Of a stretch of 64,000 nt of DNA, positions 6,443 through 14,836 are shown in pieces. The DNA is taken from contig JAGCSR010000026.1 in the NCBI GenBank assembly GCA_017964005.1, positions 28,551 through 92,550 on the forward strand, written 5' to 3'. The translations under genes were made by a program, and so were the position numbers. Origin of the DNA: Clostridiales bacterium (GTDB taxonomy: Bacteria > Bacillota > Clostridia > Saccharofermentanales > Saccharofermentanaceae). Every line of letters starts with the position of its first letter. Position 1 is the stretch's first letter. The notes under the pieces were generated by a model. It worked only from the letters and a program-made list of their open reading frames with translations. It was not told the DNA's origin and did not search any database.

Positions 6443-8740
6443 ATGAACACCGTGAAGATCCTTAAAAAGTTGACAACAGAAGATAAGGCCAGGCTTCTTT
6501 GCGGAACCACGCAAAACTCCATCGGAGGGTTTGATTCTTCTGCAGGTCCGATACCGGAACTTGCTCTTCAGGACGGCGGCACAGGCATTAACTTCATGCA
6601 TCTGTTCGGACGGGGCCTGTTCAATATGGAACTCGTAAAGGAATACAGTCCCGAAGAGGGTTTTCACGTAATCAACGATTTCTATGAAACAGATAAACTT
6701 ACCGAACGTGAGAAAATCTTAAGAAATGCTATACACGACAGGCTCACCGAACTCCGCTGCGGGATCGATGAAGCTCCCGGTTGCTATCCGCCGGGAATTC
6801 TCCTCGCGTCAACATGGAATCCGAAGATCGTTTACGAGACCGGACGGGCACTCGGTATGGAGGCGGCGGTCTACCGTGTCGGGGTACTCCTGGGAACACC
6901 CAACTGCAACATATTAAGAGAGCCTGTTAACGGGAGGTTTTTCGAAGGGTATTCGGAAGATCCTTTCCTTGCGAAAACCCTGGCACCCGAGATGTGCAAA
7001 GGCGTCGAGAGCATGGGGATCTCATCGAACGTAAAGCATTTTGCATGCAACAATCTTGAGAAAAACCGTCAGACGGTCAACGAGATAATTGATGAACGCA
7101 CGATGAGGGAGATCTATTTCCCTGCCTTTGAAGCGTGCAGCAAAGTCTCTTCGACATTAATGACCGCATACCCCAGGATCAACGGCAAATACTGCACTGA
7201 GAATCCCTGGCTCCTGATAGACGTTCTAAGGAATGGTTGGGGATACAAAGGTGTTACCGTAACCGACTGGGATGCGAAAACAACTGATATGGGCAATTCC
7301 GTATCCTGCAGCCAGGATCTGTTCATGCCGGGTCCGAGAGATCCCTCCGAGATCGTTAAGGCCGTAAAGGACGGGGTTCTTTCCGTTAAAAACCTCGACA
7401 GGGCGGCGAAGAGAGTTCTAGATCTCATAAACAGATTCAGTAATGTTAAGGCTCCCGAAGGACTTACCGCCGCTAAATACAAAAAAGCAGGCGACAAGGC
7501 TGCTTACGATGCCGCTGCAGAAGGTATCGTTATGCTGAAGAACAAAGGGAATCTCCCTCTTACAGAAAGATCCAAAGTTGTGTTTTTCGGTCCGGACCGT
7601 TTCAAAGATTACGGTTCGGGGAGCGCTAAGGTCCTGACATCACGCACGGGCGATCTTTACGATGAACTGTGCAGCATATTGGGAACAAGCAAAGTCTTAA
7701 GAAATGATATGGATGCATATAAAAAGGGCGCCGTCGCAATAGTTATCGAGACCATTGAATCCGGCGAGGGCTGCGACAGACCTGACCTGAAACTCAATAA
7801 GAAAACGGTATCAACCATAAGGAAACTCGCAAAAGATCCGGGCAAGGGCAAGATCTGCCTGATACTTAACACGCCGGGACCGGTCGAACTGGGAGAGATC
7901 GAAGATAACGTGGATTCGATATTCGCAGTCTTCTACCCGGGCATGATGGGAGCCAGGGCGATGGCCGGAATTCTTGCAGGAAAGATTAATCCTTCAGGAA
8001 GTCTGCCCTGCACCTTCCCGGTATCATACAAGGACACGCCGGCATATCTTTGTTACCCGGACAGCCTGACATGCAGATACGGAGAAGGCATCTATACAGG
8101 TTACCGGGGATATCAGAAGCGCGGGATCAAGCCGATGTACAGCTTCGGCTACGGCCTTTCCTACTCGGGTTTCAAGGCTGATCAGATCGAATCCTCCGCT
8201 AAGGGAAATAAAGTGTATGTCAAATGCCGTCTTGCGAATACCGGCAAAATGGACGGCAAAAAGGTCGTTCAGATCTATGTGTCAAAGCACACGCCGCAAA
8301 CAGGCAGAGATCCCTTCCGCCTCGTGGGATTTGCAAAACCCCTGATCAAGGCCGGCTCATATAAGAATGTTGCGGTATCTTTCGACAAGAATGAGCTATC
8401 TTATTTCGATGAGGAATACGGGAAATTCCTTATAGAAGGGGGCAGGTACGATATTTATATCAGCCTTACAGGTTGTGATGATCTGATCCCGGCAGGAAAC
8501 ATATATGTCGAAGGATCGGACGAATTAAAGTGCGGACCTGACTGGCCCATCAGCAGGATCGCAGAAAGCAAGGCGCTTGCTGATGCTGTCGCGAAAGATT
8601 TCGAAGCACTGGGATTTCCTTTCGTGGCCTTTGCCGTCAATCTCGAGTATGTACCCTCGATGAAGCTCTCTGAACTTTTCGGGGAAACGGATAAACTCGT
8701 CAACTTCAAAAAGGCCGCCAAGGAATACAGACCGGAATGA
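6443..8740 (+). CDS. glycoside hydrolase family 3 (beta-glucosidase-like)
   Basis: A 765-residue cytoplasmic GH3 enzyme, expected to remove terminal beta-linked sugars from imported oligosaccharides. The (beta/alpha)8 domain carries KHFACNN and the nucleophile region GVTVTDWDA with Asp275. The following alpha/beta sandwich contains LILNTPGPVELG and YPGMMGARAMAGILAGKINP. The C-terminus is the fibronectin-III-like domain (QIYVSKHTP, PLIKAGSYKNV). There is no signal peptide, so it works inside the cell. The ATG is preceded by AAGGAGTC; a TATAAT lies at 6403-6408 without a good -35. The gene is followed 40 bp later by an MBL-fold hydrolase and the two may be co-transcribed. Exact sugar specificity cannot be told. 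Confidence 0.93.
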   Translation: MNTVKILKKLTTEDKARLLCGTTQNSIGGFDSSAGPIPELALQDGGTGINFMHLFGRGLFNMELVKEYSPEEGFHVINDFYETDKLTEREKILRNAIHDRLTELRCGIDEAPGCYPPGILLASTWNPKIVYETGRALGMEAAVYRVGVLLGTPNCNILREPVNGRFFEGYSEDPFLAKTLAPEMCKGVESMGISSNVKHFACNNLEKNRQTVNEIIDERTMREIYFPAFEACSKVSSTLMTAYPRINGKYCTENPWLLIDVLRNGWGYKGVTVTDWDAKTTDMGNSVSCSQDLFMPGPRDPSEIVKAVKDGVLSVKNLDRAAKRVLDLINRFSNVKAPEGLTAAKYKKAGDKAAYDAAAEGIVMLKNKGNLPLTERSKVVFFGPDRFKDYGSGSAKVLTSRTGDLYDELCSILGTSKVLRNDMDAYKKGAVAIVIETIESGEGCDRPDLKLNKKTVSTIRKLAKDPGKGKICLILNTPGPVELGEIEDNVDSIFAVFYPGMMGARAMAGILAGKINPSGSLPCTFPVSYKDTPAYLCYPDSLTCRYGEGIYTGYRGYQKRGIKPMYSFGYGLSYSGFKADQIESSAKGNKVYVKCRLANTGKMDGKKVVQIYVSKHTPQTGRDPFRLVGFAKPLIKAGSYKNVAVSFDKNELSYFDEEYGKFLIEGGRYDIYISLTGCDDLIPAGNIYVEGSDELKCGPDWPISRIAESKALADAVAKDFEALGFPFVAFAVNLEYVPSMKLSELFGETDKLVNFKKAAKEYRPE

Positions 8741-8780
8741 TATAATCAGATAAGCATTTTTGTTTGGAGGGGAGATTATT

Positions 8781-9566
8781 ATGGAACTTGAATTATTCGT
8801 AAAAGAACTTAAGCCCGGCATCTACCTGATGGATGAGGGACATATTGCCAGCGGTTATATTGTTGTCGGAAGCGAGAAGGTCGCCGTTATAGACACGATG
8901 AACGGGTTCAATGATGTTAAGGCTGCCGTAAGAAAGATAACTGACAAGCCAATTATCGTTATCAACACGCACGGTCATGGGGATCATATTTTCGGTAATG
9001 TCTATCTCGAAGAAGCATATCTCAATCCGAAAGATCTGGAGCTCGCCAATTTCTTCATGAACATGCCTGAGTTCAAGCAGGCATGCGAAGAGCACGGCTT
9101 CTCGATGCCGCCGTTTAAGCCCGTTAAAGAAGGTGATGTTTTCGACCTTGGCGGCAGGACTTTGGAAGTATATGAACTCCCGGGACATACTCCCGGCGGA
9201 ATAGTACTGCTCCTCAAAGAAGACCGGATCCTCTTCACCGGCGATGCAGTCAACCACTATCTCTGGATGATGCTGGACGGCTGCCTTAAGCTTTCCGATT
9301 ATGTTAAGGAATTAGACAGGCTCATGTTCCTCGAAAACGAGGCCGACTACATCCTTCAGGGTCACGCCCAGGATCTCGAGGACATCTCCCTTATGAGATG
9401 CATGCACGACGGTATCGTTGAGATCATCGAAGGTAAGACCGAGAACGACGGGCCTTTCGAGTGGTTTGGCGGAGTCTGTAAAAAACATCCTTTCAAACTC
9501 ATGGAAGGAAAGAAATACGCCTATACTGATGAGACGATAATCTGCTACAACCCGGAGAATATCTGA
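8781..9566 (+). CDS. MBL-fold metallo-hydrolase
   Basis: A 261-residue metallo-beta-lactamase-fold hydrolase. The start at 8781 has GGAGGGGAG 5-8 nt upstream; an upstream TTG at 8760 is less likely. Motif HGHGDHIFGN supplies three zinc ligands and the catalytic Asp. GHTPGG, FTGDAVNHY and GHAQDL supply the rest, so both metal sites look intact. This arrangement is typical of glyoxalase-II/flavoprotein-like soluble hydrolases rather than true beta-lactamases, and there is no export signal. The region between GH3 and this gene contains a TATAAT (8740-8745), so it may also have its own promoter. The substrate is unknown. Confidence 0.9.
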   Translation: MELELFVKELKPGIYLMDEGHIASGYIVVGSEKVAVIDTMNGFNDVKAAVRKITDKPIIVINTHGHGDHIFGNVYLEEAYLNPKDLELANFFMNMPEFKQACEEHGFSMPPFKPVKEGDVFDLGGRTLEVYELPGHTPGGIVLLLKEDRILFTGDAVNHYLWMMLDGCLKLSDYVKELDRLMFLENEADYILQGHAQDLEDISLMRCMHDGIVEIIEGKTENDGPFEWFGGVCKKHPFKLMEGKKYAYTDETIICYNPENI

Positions 9567-9594
9567 AGCCGGGGCTCGCTGCTCCAAAGTGTTG

Positions 9595-9624
9595 AAAAGC
9601 TGCTCATTGTGAGCAACTTTTCTC
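9595..9624 (+). terminator. bidirectional-looking terminator
   Basis: AAAAGCTGCTCA (9595-9606), TTG loop, TGAGCAACTTTT (9610-9621): a 12-bp stem with one mismatch and T-rich flanks, 28 bp after the MBL gene. Confidence 0.7.
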
Positions 9625-9725
9625 TTGAAATCGATGATAATCGAAATATATATTAAATACTAAAACCTTTTTGCTTAAGGCTGCCTCTTACGTGATAGTA
9701 CTTATGAGACAGTTCTGACTTATAG

Positions 9726-10877
9726 TCATCGCTTGTATTCGGTGTCGTTTACCGTAATCGATGCGATCTTATCCGTATCAACAAGTCGGTTGAACACCAG
9801 GAGAAATTCATTATTAAGAGATCCGCATCCATAGCTTGTATTATCGATTTCCTTATCACAGCTGTATACACCCGGAAAACCGTGTTCGATTACAGTGTAT
9901 GAACTGCCGTCGTCAAACATGATACAGACCTTGTATGCTCTGTACGGATCGTATGCCTCTTCCGGCGTTAACCCCAATCCCGTATTCATGTCTATATTCA
10001 TTGAGATCGGAGAGATCTCGATCACGCCGCCGTCACTGTTTACAAATTCAACAGCTTGTGAACGTTTCTCACAAGGAATATCCACGTTGATAGTTTTTTT
10101 CTTGCTCTCAAGTTCACCGATAAATTTATCAGCGTCCTCTTTCTTTGATAAAGCGTCTCTTTCACCTAATGTACAAGGATACTGATCGATCTCCATCTTT
10201 AAACTGCCTTTTCCGAATGCATTTAACGACACATAATAGTAGCAGTAGAGCTTTTCCCCAGTTGACCTGTCCAGATCAACATACATGTTTCCGCTGTCAC
10301 CGATACTGAGATAGAATGTTGAATCATCCGAGAACCATGCGCCCTTGGCTTCATTATCCAGCTGACTGTAATTCAAGACGTCAACGCCTCCCTTTTTCTC
10401 CAGGGTGAGTTCGACAACTGCAGAATTGTTATCCCTTACAGCAGACAGAACAGTGATGGTCGTCCCGTCAACTTCTCTGGATATGTTAAGATCCTCAACA
10501 CAATCTCCGATCAAAGATTGCGCGGCCTTGGGGTCTACGTCTACATATTCTCTTGCCGGATAATCAATGTAATACCATGAATCTTTTCCTTCTTCATATA
10601 CAAGCTCCTTATGAGCTTCGACATTGCTTTTACCCATCATTCCCCATATACGCTGAAAAAACTCACCATCGGTCGCGGCATTTACAACGAAAGGCGTTGC
10701 TACAAACAAAGCTGCTGCTGCAACTGCTATGGATGTTATTCTCGTAATACGGGTCTTATTGTAGAGATACTTCTGCTTATTGTGCTCTCTTGTCCTTATA
10801 TATCCGTCTGAGAATTCATGCTTTTCACAAGGTGCACGAAACTCATCGAACGAAATGTTAAATCTGTTCTCTCTCAT
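9726..10877 (-). CDS. DUF4179-type membrane anti-sigma factor
   Basis: A 383-residue single-pass membrane protein, the likely partner of the sigma factor encoded just upstream. The N-terminal about 45 residues would be cytoplasmic, a hydrophobic helix (SIAVAAAALFVATPFVV) spans the membrane, and a large extracytoplasmic beta-rich domain follows, as in DUF4179 anti-sigma factors. I prefer the second ATG (10877), 8 nt from AAGGAG; the first ATG (10883) is too close to it. That ribosome site overlaps the sigma stop codon, so the pair is translationally coupled. By analogy the outer domain senses an envelope signal and the inner tail sequesters the sigma factor; the signal is unknown. Confidence 0.85.
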   Translation of the reverse strand: MRENRFNISFDEFRAPCEKHEFSDGYIRTREHNKQKYLYNKTRITRITSIAVAAAALFVATPFVVNAATDGEFFQRIWGMMGKSNVEAHKELVYEEGKDSWYYIDYPAREYVDVDPKAAQSLIGDCVEDLNISREVDGTTITVLSAVRDNNSAVVELTLEKKGGVDVLNYSQLDNEAKGAWFSDDSTFYLSIGDSGNMYVDLDRSTGEKLYCYYYVSLNAFGKGSLKMEIDQYPCTLGERDALSKKEDADKFIGELESKKKTINVDIPCEKRSQAVEFVNSDGGVIEISPISMNIDMNTGLGLTPEEAYDPYRAYKVCIMFDDGSSYTVIEHGFPGVYSCDKEIDNTSYGCGSLNNEFLLVFNRLVDTDKIASITVNDTEYKR

Positions 10878-10889
10878 GGTCATTGCTCC

Positions 10890-11402
10890 TTAAATATCTG
10901 ATAATTGTACATGTCCTTTAAGTTTCTTTTTTGCCCGTTCGAAACGCTTGCGCACACAAGATTCTGAGATGTTCAGTCTTGAAGAAGTCTCACGGACAGA
11001 CAAGTCATCGATAACCAGACACTGAATGACATCTTTGTATTTTGAGGGGAGTTTATCCAGTATATCCTTCAGATAGGATGCCTCTTTACCATCCTGTTCG
11101 TTAGTGTTGCTTTCCAATATTCCTTCCAGGTCGGAGAGAGGTATCAGATTAGAATCTCTCCTCCTTTTCCTGTATGTACTGATAGCCGCGCTCTTGATGA
11201 CCGTGAAAACATATCGTTGGCAGTCATCTGACTCAGCATCATCAAATACTTTGTTGCTCTTCATTAGTTTCAAGAAAGCATCCTGAACAGCATCTTCAGC
11301 TGCATACTGATCATTCAGGATCGAGAAGGCGACCCTGTACATCTTATGCTCATACAGTGAGTAGCATTTTTCGATGAATTGTACGGAATCCTTCCGCCCC
11401 AT
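10890..11402 (-). CDS. ECF-type RNA polymerase sigma factor
   Basis: A 170-residue extracytoplasmic-function sigma factor. Region 2 is at residues about 12-80 (MYRVAFSILNDQYAAEDAVQDAFLKLMK and QRYVFTVIKSAAISTYRKRRR), region 4 at 115-165 (LPSKYKDVIQCLVIDDLSVRETSSRL then ISESCVRKRFERAKKKLKG). It would direct transcription of stress or envelope genes when released by the DUF4179 protein downstream. The ATG at 11402 has only a distant AAAGGA. No autoregulatory ECF promoter could be assigned with confidence in the 150 bp upstream; TATAAA occurs on the minus strand near 11458. Confidence 0.93.
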   Translation of the reverse strand: MGRKDSVQFIEKCYSLYEHKMYRVAFSILNDQYAAEDAVQDAFLKLMKSNKVFDDAESDDCQRYVFTVIKSAAISTYRKRRRDSNLIPLSDLEGILESNTNEQDGKEASYLKDILDKLPSKYKDVIQCLVIDDLSVRETSSRLNISESCVRKRFERAKKKLKGHVQLSDI

Positions 11403-11551
11403 AACAAAAACCGATGTCCTTTCATAATGGTAAGGTCAAAACTTGCCTTTCACTCTTTATAACGCAGGAGCATATGGATTTGTGACATTTTTTTCAGTTG
11501 CTGCATGCGTTTTGATTTTCGAAAACACTCAGGTTATTCCATGAGCAGGTA
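11403..11551. other. intergenic boundary between sigma operon and IS remnant
   Basis: No gene is seen. The sequence becomes AT-richer rightwards and holds a probable minus-strand promoter region for the sigma gene. The junction with mobile-element DNA must lie close to 11540. Confidence 0.4.
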
Positions 11552-11845
11552 TTGAAGCCGCATCATCGATTGGGTGGCCAGAGGGCAATTCATAATATCT
11601 ATGTTGACAGGTTGATTGATATTATAAAGGCATATGTTGATTACTACAATCAGAAGCGACCTTCTTATGCCATCGGGTACGACACACCTGATAACTACTA
11701 TAGAAGATATATTCGCGGAGAATTGGAGTGCAAGAATACATTTTCGAAAAGGGTCCTGAGCCCTGAACCGAAGTTCGTTCAGCAGAAACGGACAAATACC
11801 GATAAACAAAGCATTTCAGAAGCAGTGTCTACTTTCAGAAATTAA
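11552..11845 (+). pseudogene. C-terminal remnant of an IS3-like DDE transposase
   Basis: The 3' end of an insertion-sequence transposase (orfB type). The recognisable part is DRLIDIIKAYVDYYNQKRPSYAIGYDTPDNYYRR, matching the end of IS3-group transposases (YYNxKRPHxALGYxTP). The catalytic core upstream is missing, so it cannot transpose. The open frame before NIYVDRL is not convincing transposase and there is no ribosome site. It marks the left border of an AT-rich accessory patch. Confidence 0.65.
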
Positions 11846-11926
11846 TTAGCACAAAAAACATCGCTGGTGTCTACCGGCAGAAAAAAGAATTAAAGAAAAA
11901 TATTTTTTGTGTCCACTTTACTTGAC
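11825..11926 (+). repeat. three spaced GTGTCYAC repeats at the end of the IS remnant
   Basis: GTGTCTACTTT (11825), GTGTCTACCGG (11869) and GTGTCCACTTTACTTGAC (11909-11926) recur at 40-44 bp steps. The last resembles an IS3-type terminal inverted repeat and may be the outer end of the element. Confidence 0.4.
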
Positions 11927-12003
11927 TGCTACAGCAACAAAAGGGCTGATATTGATGTTCGTCCGTATTTTTGTAGAGATATGCGAAAAGTTCGTCCGAA
12001 AAA

Positions 12004-12045
12004 ATGTAAAAACAATTGTTTTTTCGTATGTAAAAATGTAAAATC
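12004..12045. promoter_or_regulatory. palindrome and ATGTAAAA repeats before the DUF4143 gene
   Basis: The perfect 16-bp palindrome AAAAACAATTGTTTTT (12008-12023) sits among three copies of ATGTAAAA (12004, 12028, 12036), directly upstream of the ATPase start. A candidate operator or promoter region; no clear -35/-10 pair. Confidence 0.4.
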
Positions 12046-12064
12046 ATAGCATGGAGGCGATGAT

Positions 12065-13360
12065 ATGGAACGATTGGCATACGAGAAATTAGTTGAATGG
12101 AAGAACAGCAACGATAGAAAACCTCTCATATTAAACGGCGCCAGACAGGTAGGAAAAACCTGGCTTCTTAAAGAATTTGGGGCTTCTGAATTTGAGAGTG
12201 TAGCATATATAAACTGTGATGAAGATGAGGCTATAAAGAGAGCCTTTACCGACTTCGATACAGACAGGTTAGTTCGTGTCTTTTCCGCAATTTCCGGTGT
12301 TGCTGTCAAGCCGGGGCGCACGCTTATTATATTGGATGAAATACAAGAAGTGCCTATTGGATTAACTGCACTTAAGTACTTTTGTGAGAACGCTCCTGAG
12401 TACCATATAGCAGTTGCGGGTAGTTTGCTTGGTATCGGATTACACCAAGGCACGGGTTTTCCTGTGGGTAAAGTGGATGAGATAAATCTTTATCCGCTTT
12501 CGTTTAAGGAATTCTTAATGGCACTTGGAAAGGAGATCCTTATTGATAATATGGAATCTCATCGATGGAATGAATTATCTTCTTTATCATCGACATTTAT
12601 CGACTTACTGCGTCAGTATTACTACGTAGGCGGAATGCCGGCAGTAGTTAAGTCTTATGTTGATGAGCAGGATATTTTTGCGGTTAGGAATATTCAAAAT
12701 CAGATCTTGGCTGATTACAGGCGTGATTTTTCCAAACATGTTCCTGCGGAAATCCTTCCTAAAGTAAATATGGTTTGGGACTCGATTCCGGCACAGCTTG
12801 CAAAGGAAAACAAAAAATATATCTATAGTGCAGTAAAAAAAGGCGGTCGTGCTAAGGAATTTGAGAATGCTATTCAATGGCTTGTTGATGCAGGATTGGT
12901 TTATAAGGTCCTCCGGGTATCAAAGGCAGATAAGCCGTTAAAGTTTTATGAAGATCCGGGCGCTTTTAAGTTATTCATGTTGGATCTGGGCTTGCTTGGT
13001 GCATTGTCCGATGTAGATGCAAAAGATGTCTTAGTTAACAATACAGCTTTTACGGAATACAAAGGGGCTTTTACTGAACAGTACGTATTACAAGAACTGA
13101 GAGCAATTGGCAGGAAGATATATTATTATTCCAAGGAACGCTCAAATCTGGAACTGGATTTTATTATACAAAAATATTATGTTTACCCGATCGAGGTAAA
13201 AGCAGAAGAAAACCTTCGGTCCAAGAGTTTAAAATCTACATATGACTCCAATAACAGTTTAAGACCGGTTAGATTTTCTATGGCTGATTATAGAGAACAG
13301 GAATGGATGGTCAATGTTCCTCTGTTTTTGGTCAGTGAATGGATTGAAGCTGCCGAGTAA
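12065..13360 (+). CDS. ATP-binding protein with AAA and DUF4143 domains
   Basis: A 431-residue AAA-superfamily ATPase with a C-terminal DUF4143 domain. It carries Walker A NGARQVGKTWLL (about residues 25-36), Walker B TLIILDEIQEV, a sensor-like IAVAGSLLG, and the LYPLSFKEFL segment typical of this family. The C-terminal part ends in a restriction-endonuclease-like core: TEQYVLQELRA, then YYYSKERSNLELDFIIQ and YPIEVKAEENLRSKSL, which keeps E, D and E-x-K nuclease-like residues. Such proteins are common in accessory regions and their role is unsettled. The gene has GGAGGCG before its ATG, AT-richer codon use than neighbouring housekeeping genes, and an IS remnant next door, all consistent with transfer. 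Confidence 0.9.
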   Translation: MERLAYEKLVEWKNSNDRKPLILNGARQVGKTWLLKEFGASEFESVAYINCDEDEAIKRAFTDFDTDRLVRVFSAISGVAVKPGRTLIILDEIQEVPIGLTALKYFCENAPEYHIAVAGSLLGIGLHQGTGFPVGKVDEINLYPLSFKEFLMALGKEILIDNMESHRWNELSSLSSTFIDLLRQYYYVGGMPAVVKSYVDEQDIFAVRNIQNQILADYRRDFSKHVPAEILPKVNMVWDSIPAQLAKENKKYIYSAVKKGGRAKEFENAIQWLVDAGLVYKVLRVSKADKPLKFYEDPGAFKLFMLDLGLLGALSDVDAKDVLVNNTAFTEYKGAFTEQYVLQELRAIGRKIYYYSKERSNLELDFIIQKYYVYPIEVKAEENLRSKSLKSTYDSNNSLRPVRFSMADYREQEWMVNVPLFLVSEWIEAAE

Positions 13361-13462
13361 AGGGTGTATCCGTTACAGGTCTTCTCTCTTTTTTCCGATA
13401 TCTGGTTATCAAGACATCTTTATCCGCATGATATAATCAGTATGTCGAGGAGAAATTTTTAA

Positions 13463-13492
13463 GTGCAAATGATCTACAAAAAGCAAACATAG
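13463..13492 (+). other. nine-codon leader ORF
   Basis: GTG (13463) follows GAGGAG at about 11 nt and opens a 9-codon frame ending in TAG (13490-13492), four bases before the ATG of the next gene, which itself lacks a ribosome site. A TATAAT lies at 13432-13437. It may deliver ribosomes to the main frame by coupling. Confidence 0.35.
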
Positions 13493-13496
13493 AATT

Positions 13497-13997
13497 ATGA
13501 TAAAAACATATCAGATTATTGATTGCAAATATACAGATGAATTTGATATGGAAACATTTGCTTTGATCCGTGATATTGAAGCAGATGTTATGCTTCCTGT
13601 TGTGATCAACGATTACTATTTCACTCACTATCCGGATCACGAGTACGATGTATATGAGGAAATCCGTCCCGGAGATTATATTAAGGGCGACTTATGTATC
13701 ATATATGAACGTATTAAGGATTCAACCGGAACACTCTTTTTCGACCTGCATAATAGTGACGTAAGGAAAATGCGGCCCGGTTTTGAAGGTGAATTTAAGA
13801 TCATGACGGTTACTGATTCCGGCTATATTGTGTTGCAGCATCCGACGCATGACACAACAATTACCTTGGATTCTGATATAAATCTGAACAAAAATGATTT
13901 GCCGGAAACACTTCATGTCCGTGGTGAATTATATCTTGAAACTATTGGTTTTCCTTGGCGTGATTATGCCAGTAACTCATACAATAACCGTGATTGA
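13497..13997 (+). CDS. hypothetical protein, 166 residues
   Basis: A soluble acidic protein with no signal peptide. A TGA 27 bp upstream in frame limits the start to the ATG at 13497, which has no ribosome site of its own but follows a short leader ORF. The sequence alternates predicted beta strands (MIKTYQIIDCKYTDEF, VMLPVVINDYY, GDYIKGDLCIIYERI) with a later FKIMTVTDSGYIVLQHPTHD stretch, suggesting a small beta-barrel or OB-like fold; I do not recognise the family. It is followed 3 bp later by a lipoprotein gene, so the two form a unit in the AT-rich patch. Confidence 0.7.
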   Translation: MIKTYQIIDCKYTDEFDMETFALIRDIEADVMLPVVINDYYFTHYPDHEYDVYEEIRPGDYIKGDLCIIYERIKDSTGTLFFDLHNSDVRKMRPGFEGEFKIMTVTDSGYIVLQHPTHDTTITLDSDINLNKNDLPETLHVRGELYLETIGFPWRDYASNSYNNRD

Positions 13998-14000
13998 ACT

Positions 14001-14585
14001 ATGGGCAAGTACATTATAGACAGTCATATTAGTTTTGTTTATGCATTGTGGAAATCATTATGCATTATTATTCCGATAGTCATTCTCCTATCAGGTTGTG
14101 CCAATATGCTTGATTCAGGAGAGGGAATCAGTGATTATTATTCCGTCCAAAAAGAGATTGGAGAAATAGCAGATTCTGTCATAGATGCGGTTGGTAAAGG
14201 AGATAAACAAACTCTCTATGATATGTTTTCTATGGAAAACAAAAATAATAGGGACATAATGTCTGAACTCGACAAGATGTTTGTTGAGGTGAATTGGCAA
14301 TGTTTTTCTTTCGATGATGTAAAGGGATGTTTGGATGGTGAAGGAAAAGATCTAAGGGATGGTAAACTGACGAGGTATAGCTATGGATATAAGATCGAGG
14401 GTATTACAGATGATAATGGAAACAAATATCTGATAAGTTACGGCTATACGGCAGTAGATGAGGAACACACGAATTACATAGGATTGTGTCAATTGTCCAT
14501 ATATATGGTGGAATATACAGACGAGTGGAATTACAATGTCTTAGAGGAACATACTGTAGGGGATTTAACCTTGCACAGAAGGTGA
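14001..14585 (+). CDS. DUF5104-like lipoprotein
   Basis: A 194-residue lipoprotein. A basic N-terminus is followed by SLCIIIPIVILLSGC, a lipobox with Cys at about residue 33. The mature part has IGEIADSVIDAVGKGDKQTLYDMFS, the helical start seen in DUF5104 proteins, and then NTF2-like beta strands (YSYGYKIEGI, YLISYGYTAVDEE). The same pattern recurs in the membrane protein at 48.1-49.2 kb. The ATG follows the previous stop by 3 bp with no clear ribosome site, suggesting coupling. A role in envelope ligand binding is likely but undefined. Confidence 0.8.
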   Translation: MGKYIIDSHISFVYALWKSLCIIIPIVILLSGCANMLDSGEGISDYYSVQKEIGEIADSVIDAVGKGDKQTLYDMFSMENKNNRDIMSELDKMFVEVNWQCFSFDDVKGCLDGEGKDLRDGKLTRYSYGYKIEGITDDNGNKYLISYGYTAVDEEHTNYIGLCQLSIYMVEYTDEWNYNVLEEHTVGDLTLHRR

Positions 14586-14615
14586 TGGATGTGAGTGTTT
14601 TCGAGGGGAATAAAA

Positions 14616-14732
14616 ATGATGAACCGACATAAGCTTTTTATATCGATCATCATATTGTTTTCTTTTATTCTTTGTACTTTTCGTGGATCAAACGCATACA
14701 GATATCATAACATAACTGACCGTATAGCATAG
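14616..14732 (+). CDS. possible 38-residue secreted peptide or gene remnant
   Basis: A short frame starting MMNRHKLFISIIILF, a clean signal-peptide-like N-terminus, preceded by GAGGGG at 5-6 nt. After the hydrophobic run there are only about 18 residues before the stop. It is either a small exported peptide or the 5' end of a truncated secreted-protein gene. The 50 bp after it lead into the BlaI-type promoter. Confidence 0.35.
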   Translation: MMNRHKLFISIIILFSFILCTFRGSNAYRYHNITDRIA

Positions 14733-14778
14733 ACGGAAGGGTCATGATATAAAAAACAGACAATTATCAAAAGGATGC

Positions 14779-14825
14779 TTGACACCGTCAGACTATCGGA
14801 GTAGTATAGACTATAAGAGTAGTCT
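14779..14825 (+). promoter_or_regulatory. promoter with two abutting BlaI-type operators
   Basis: -35 TTGACA (14779-14784), 17-nt spacer, -10 TAGTAT (14802-14807). Two dyads of the same design lie end to end: AGACTA-N6-TAGTAT (14790-14807) and AGACTA-N6-TAGTCT (14808-14825). The first covers the spacer and -10 and the second the start of transcription, so a dimeric repressor would block polymerase. The placement just before a BlaI-like gene points to autoregulation. Confidence 0.75.
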
Positions 14826-14836
14826 GGAGGTGCAAT

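Noticed and set aside
11534..11809. 91-codon frame antisense to the transposase remnant
   Set aside because: The plus strand carries the recognisable IS3-like residues; the antisense frame has no start signal.
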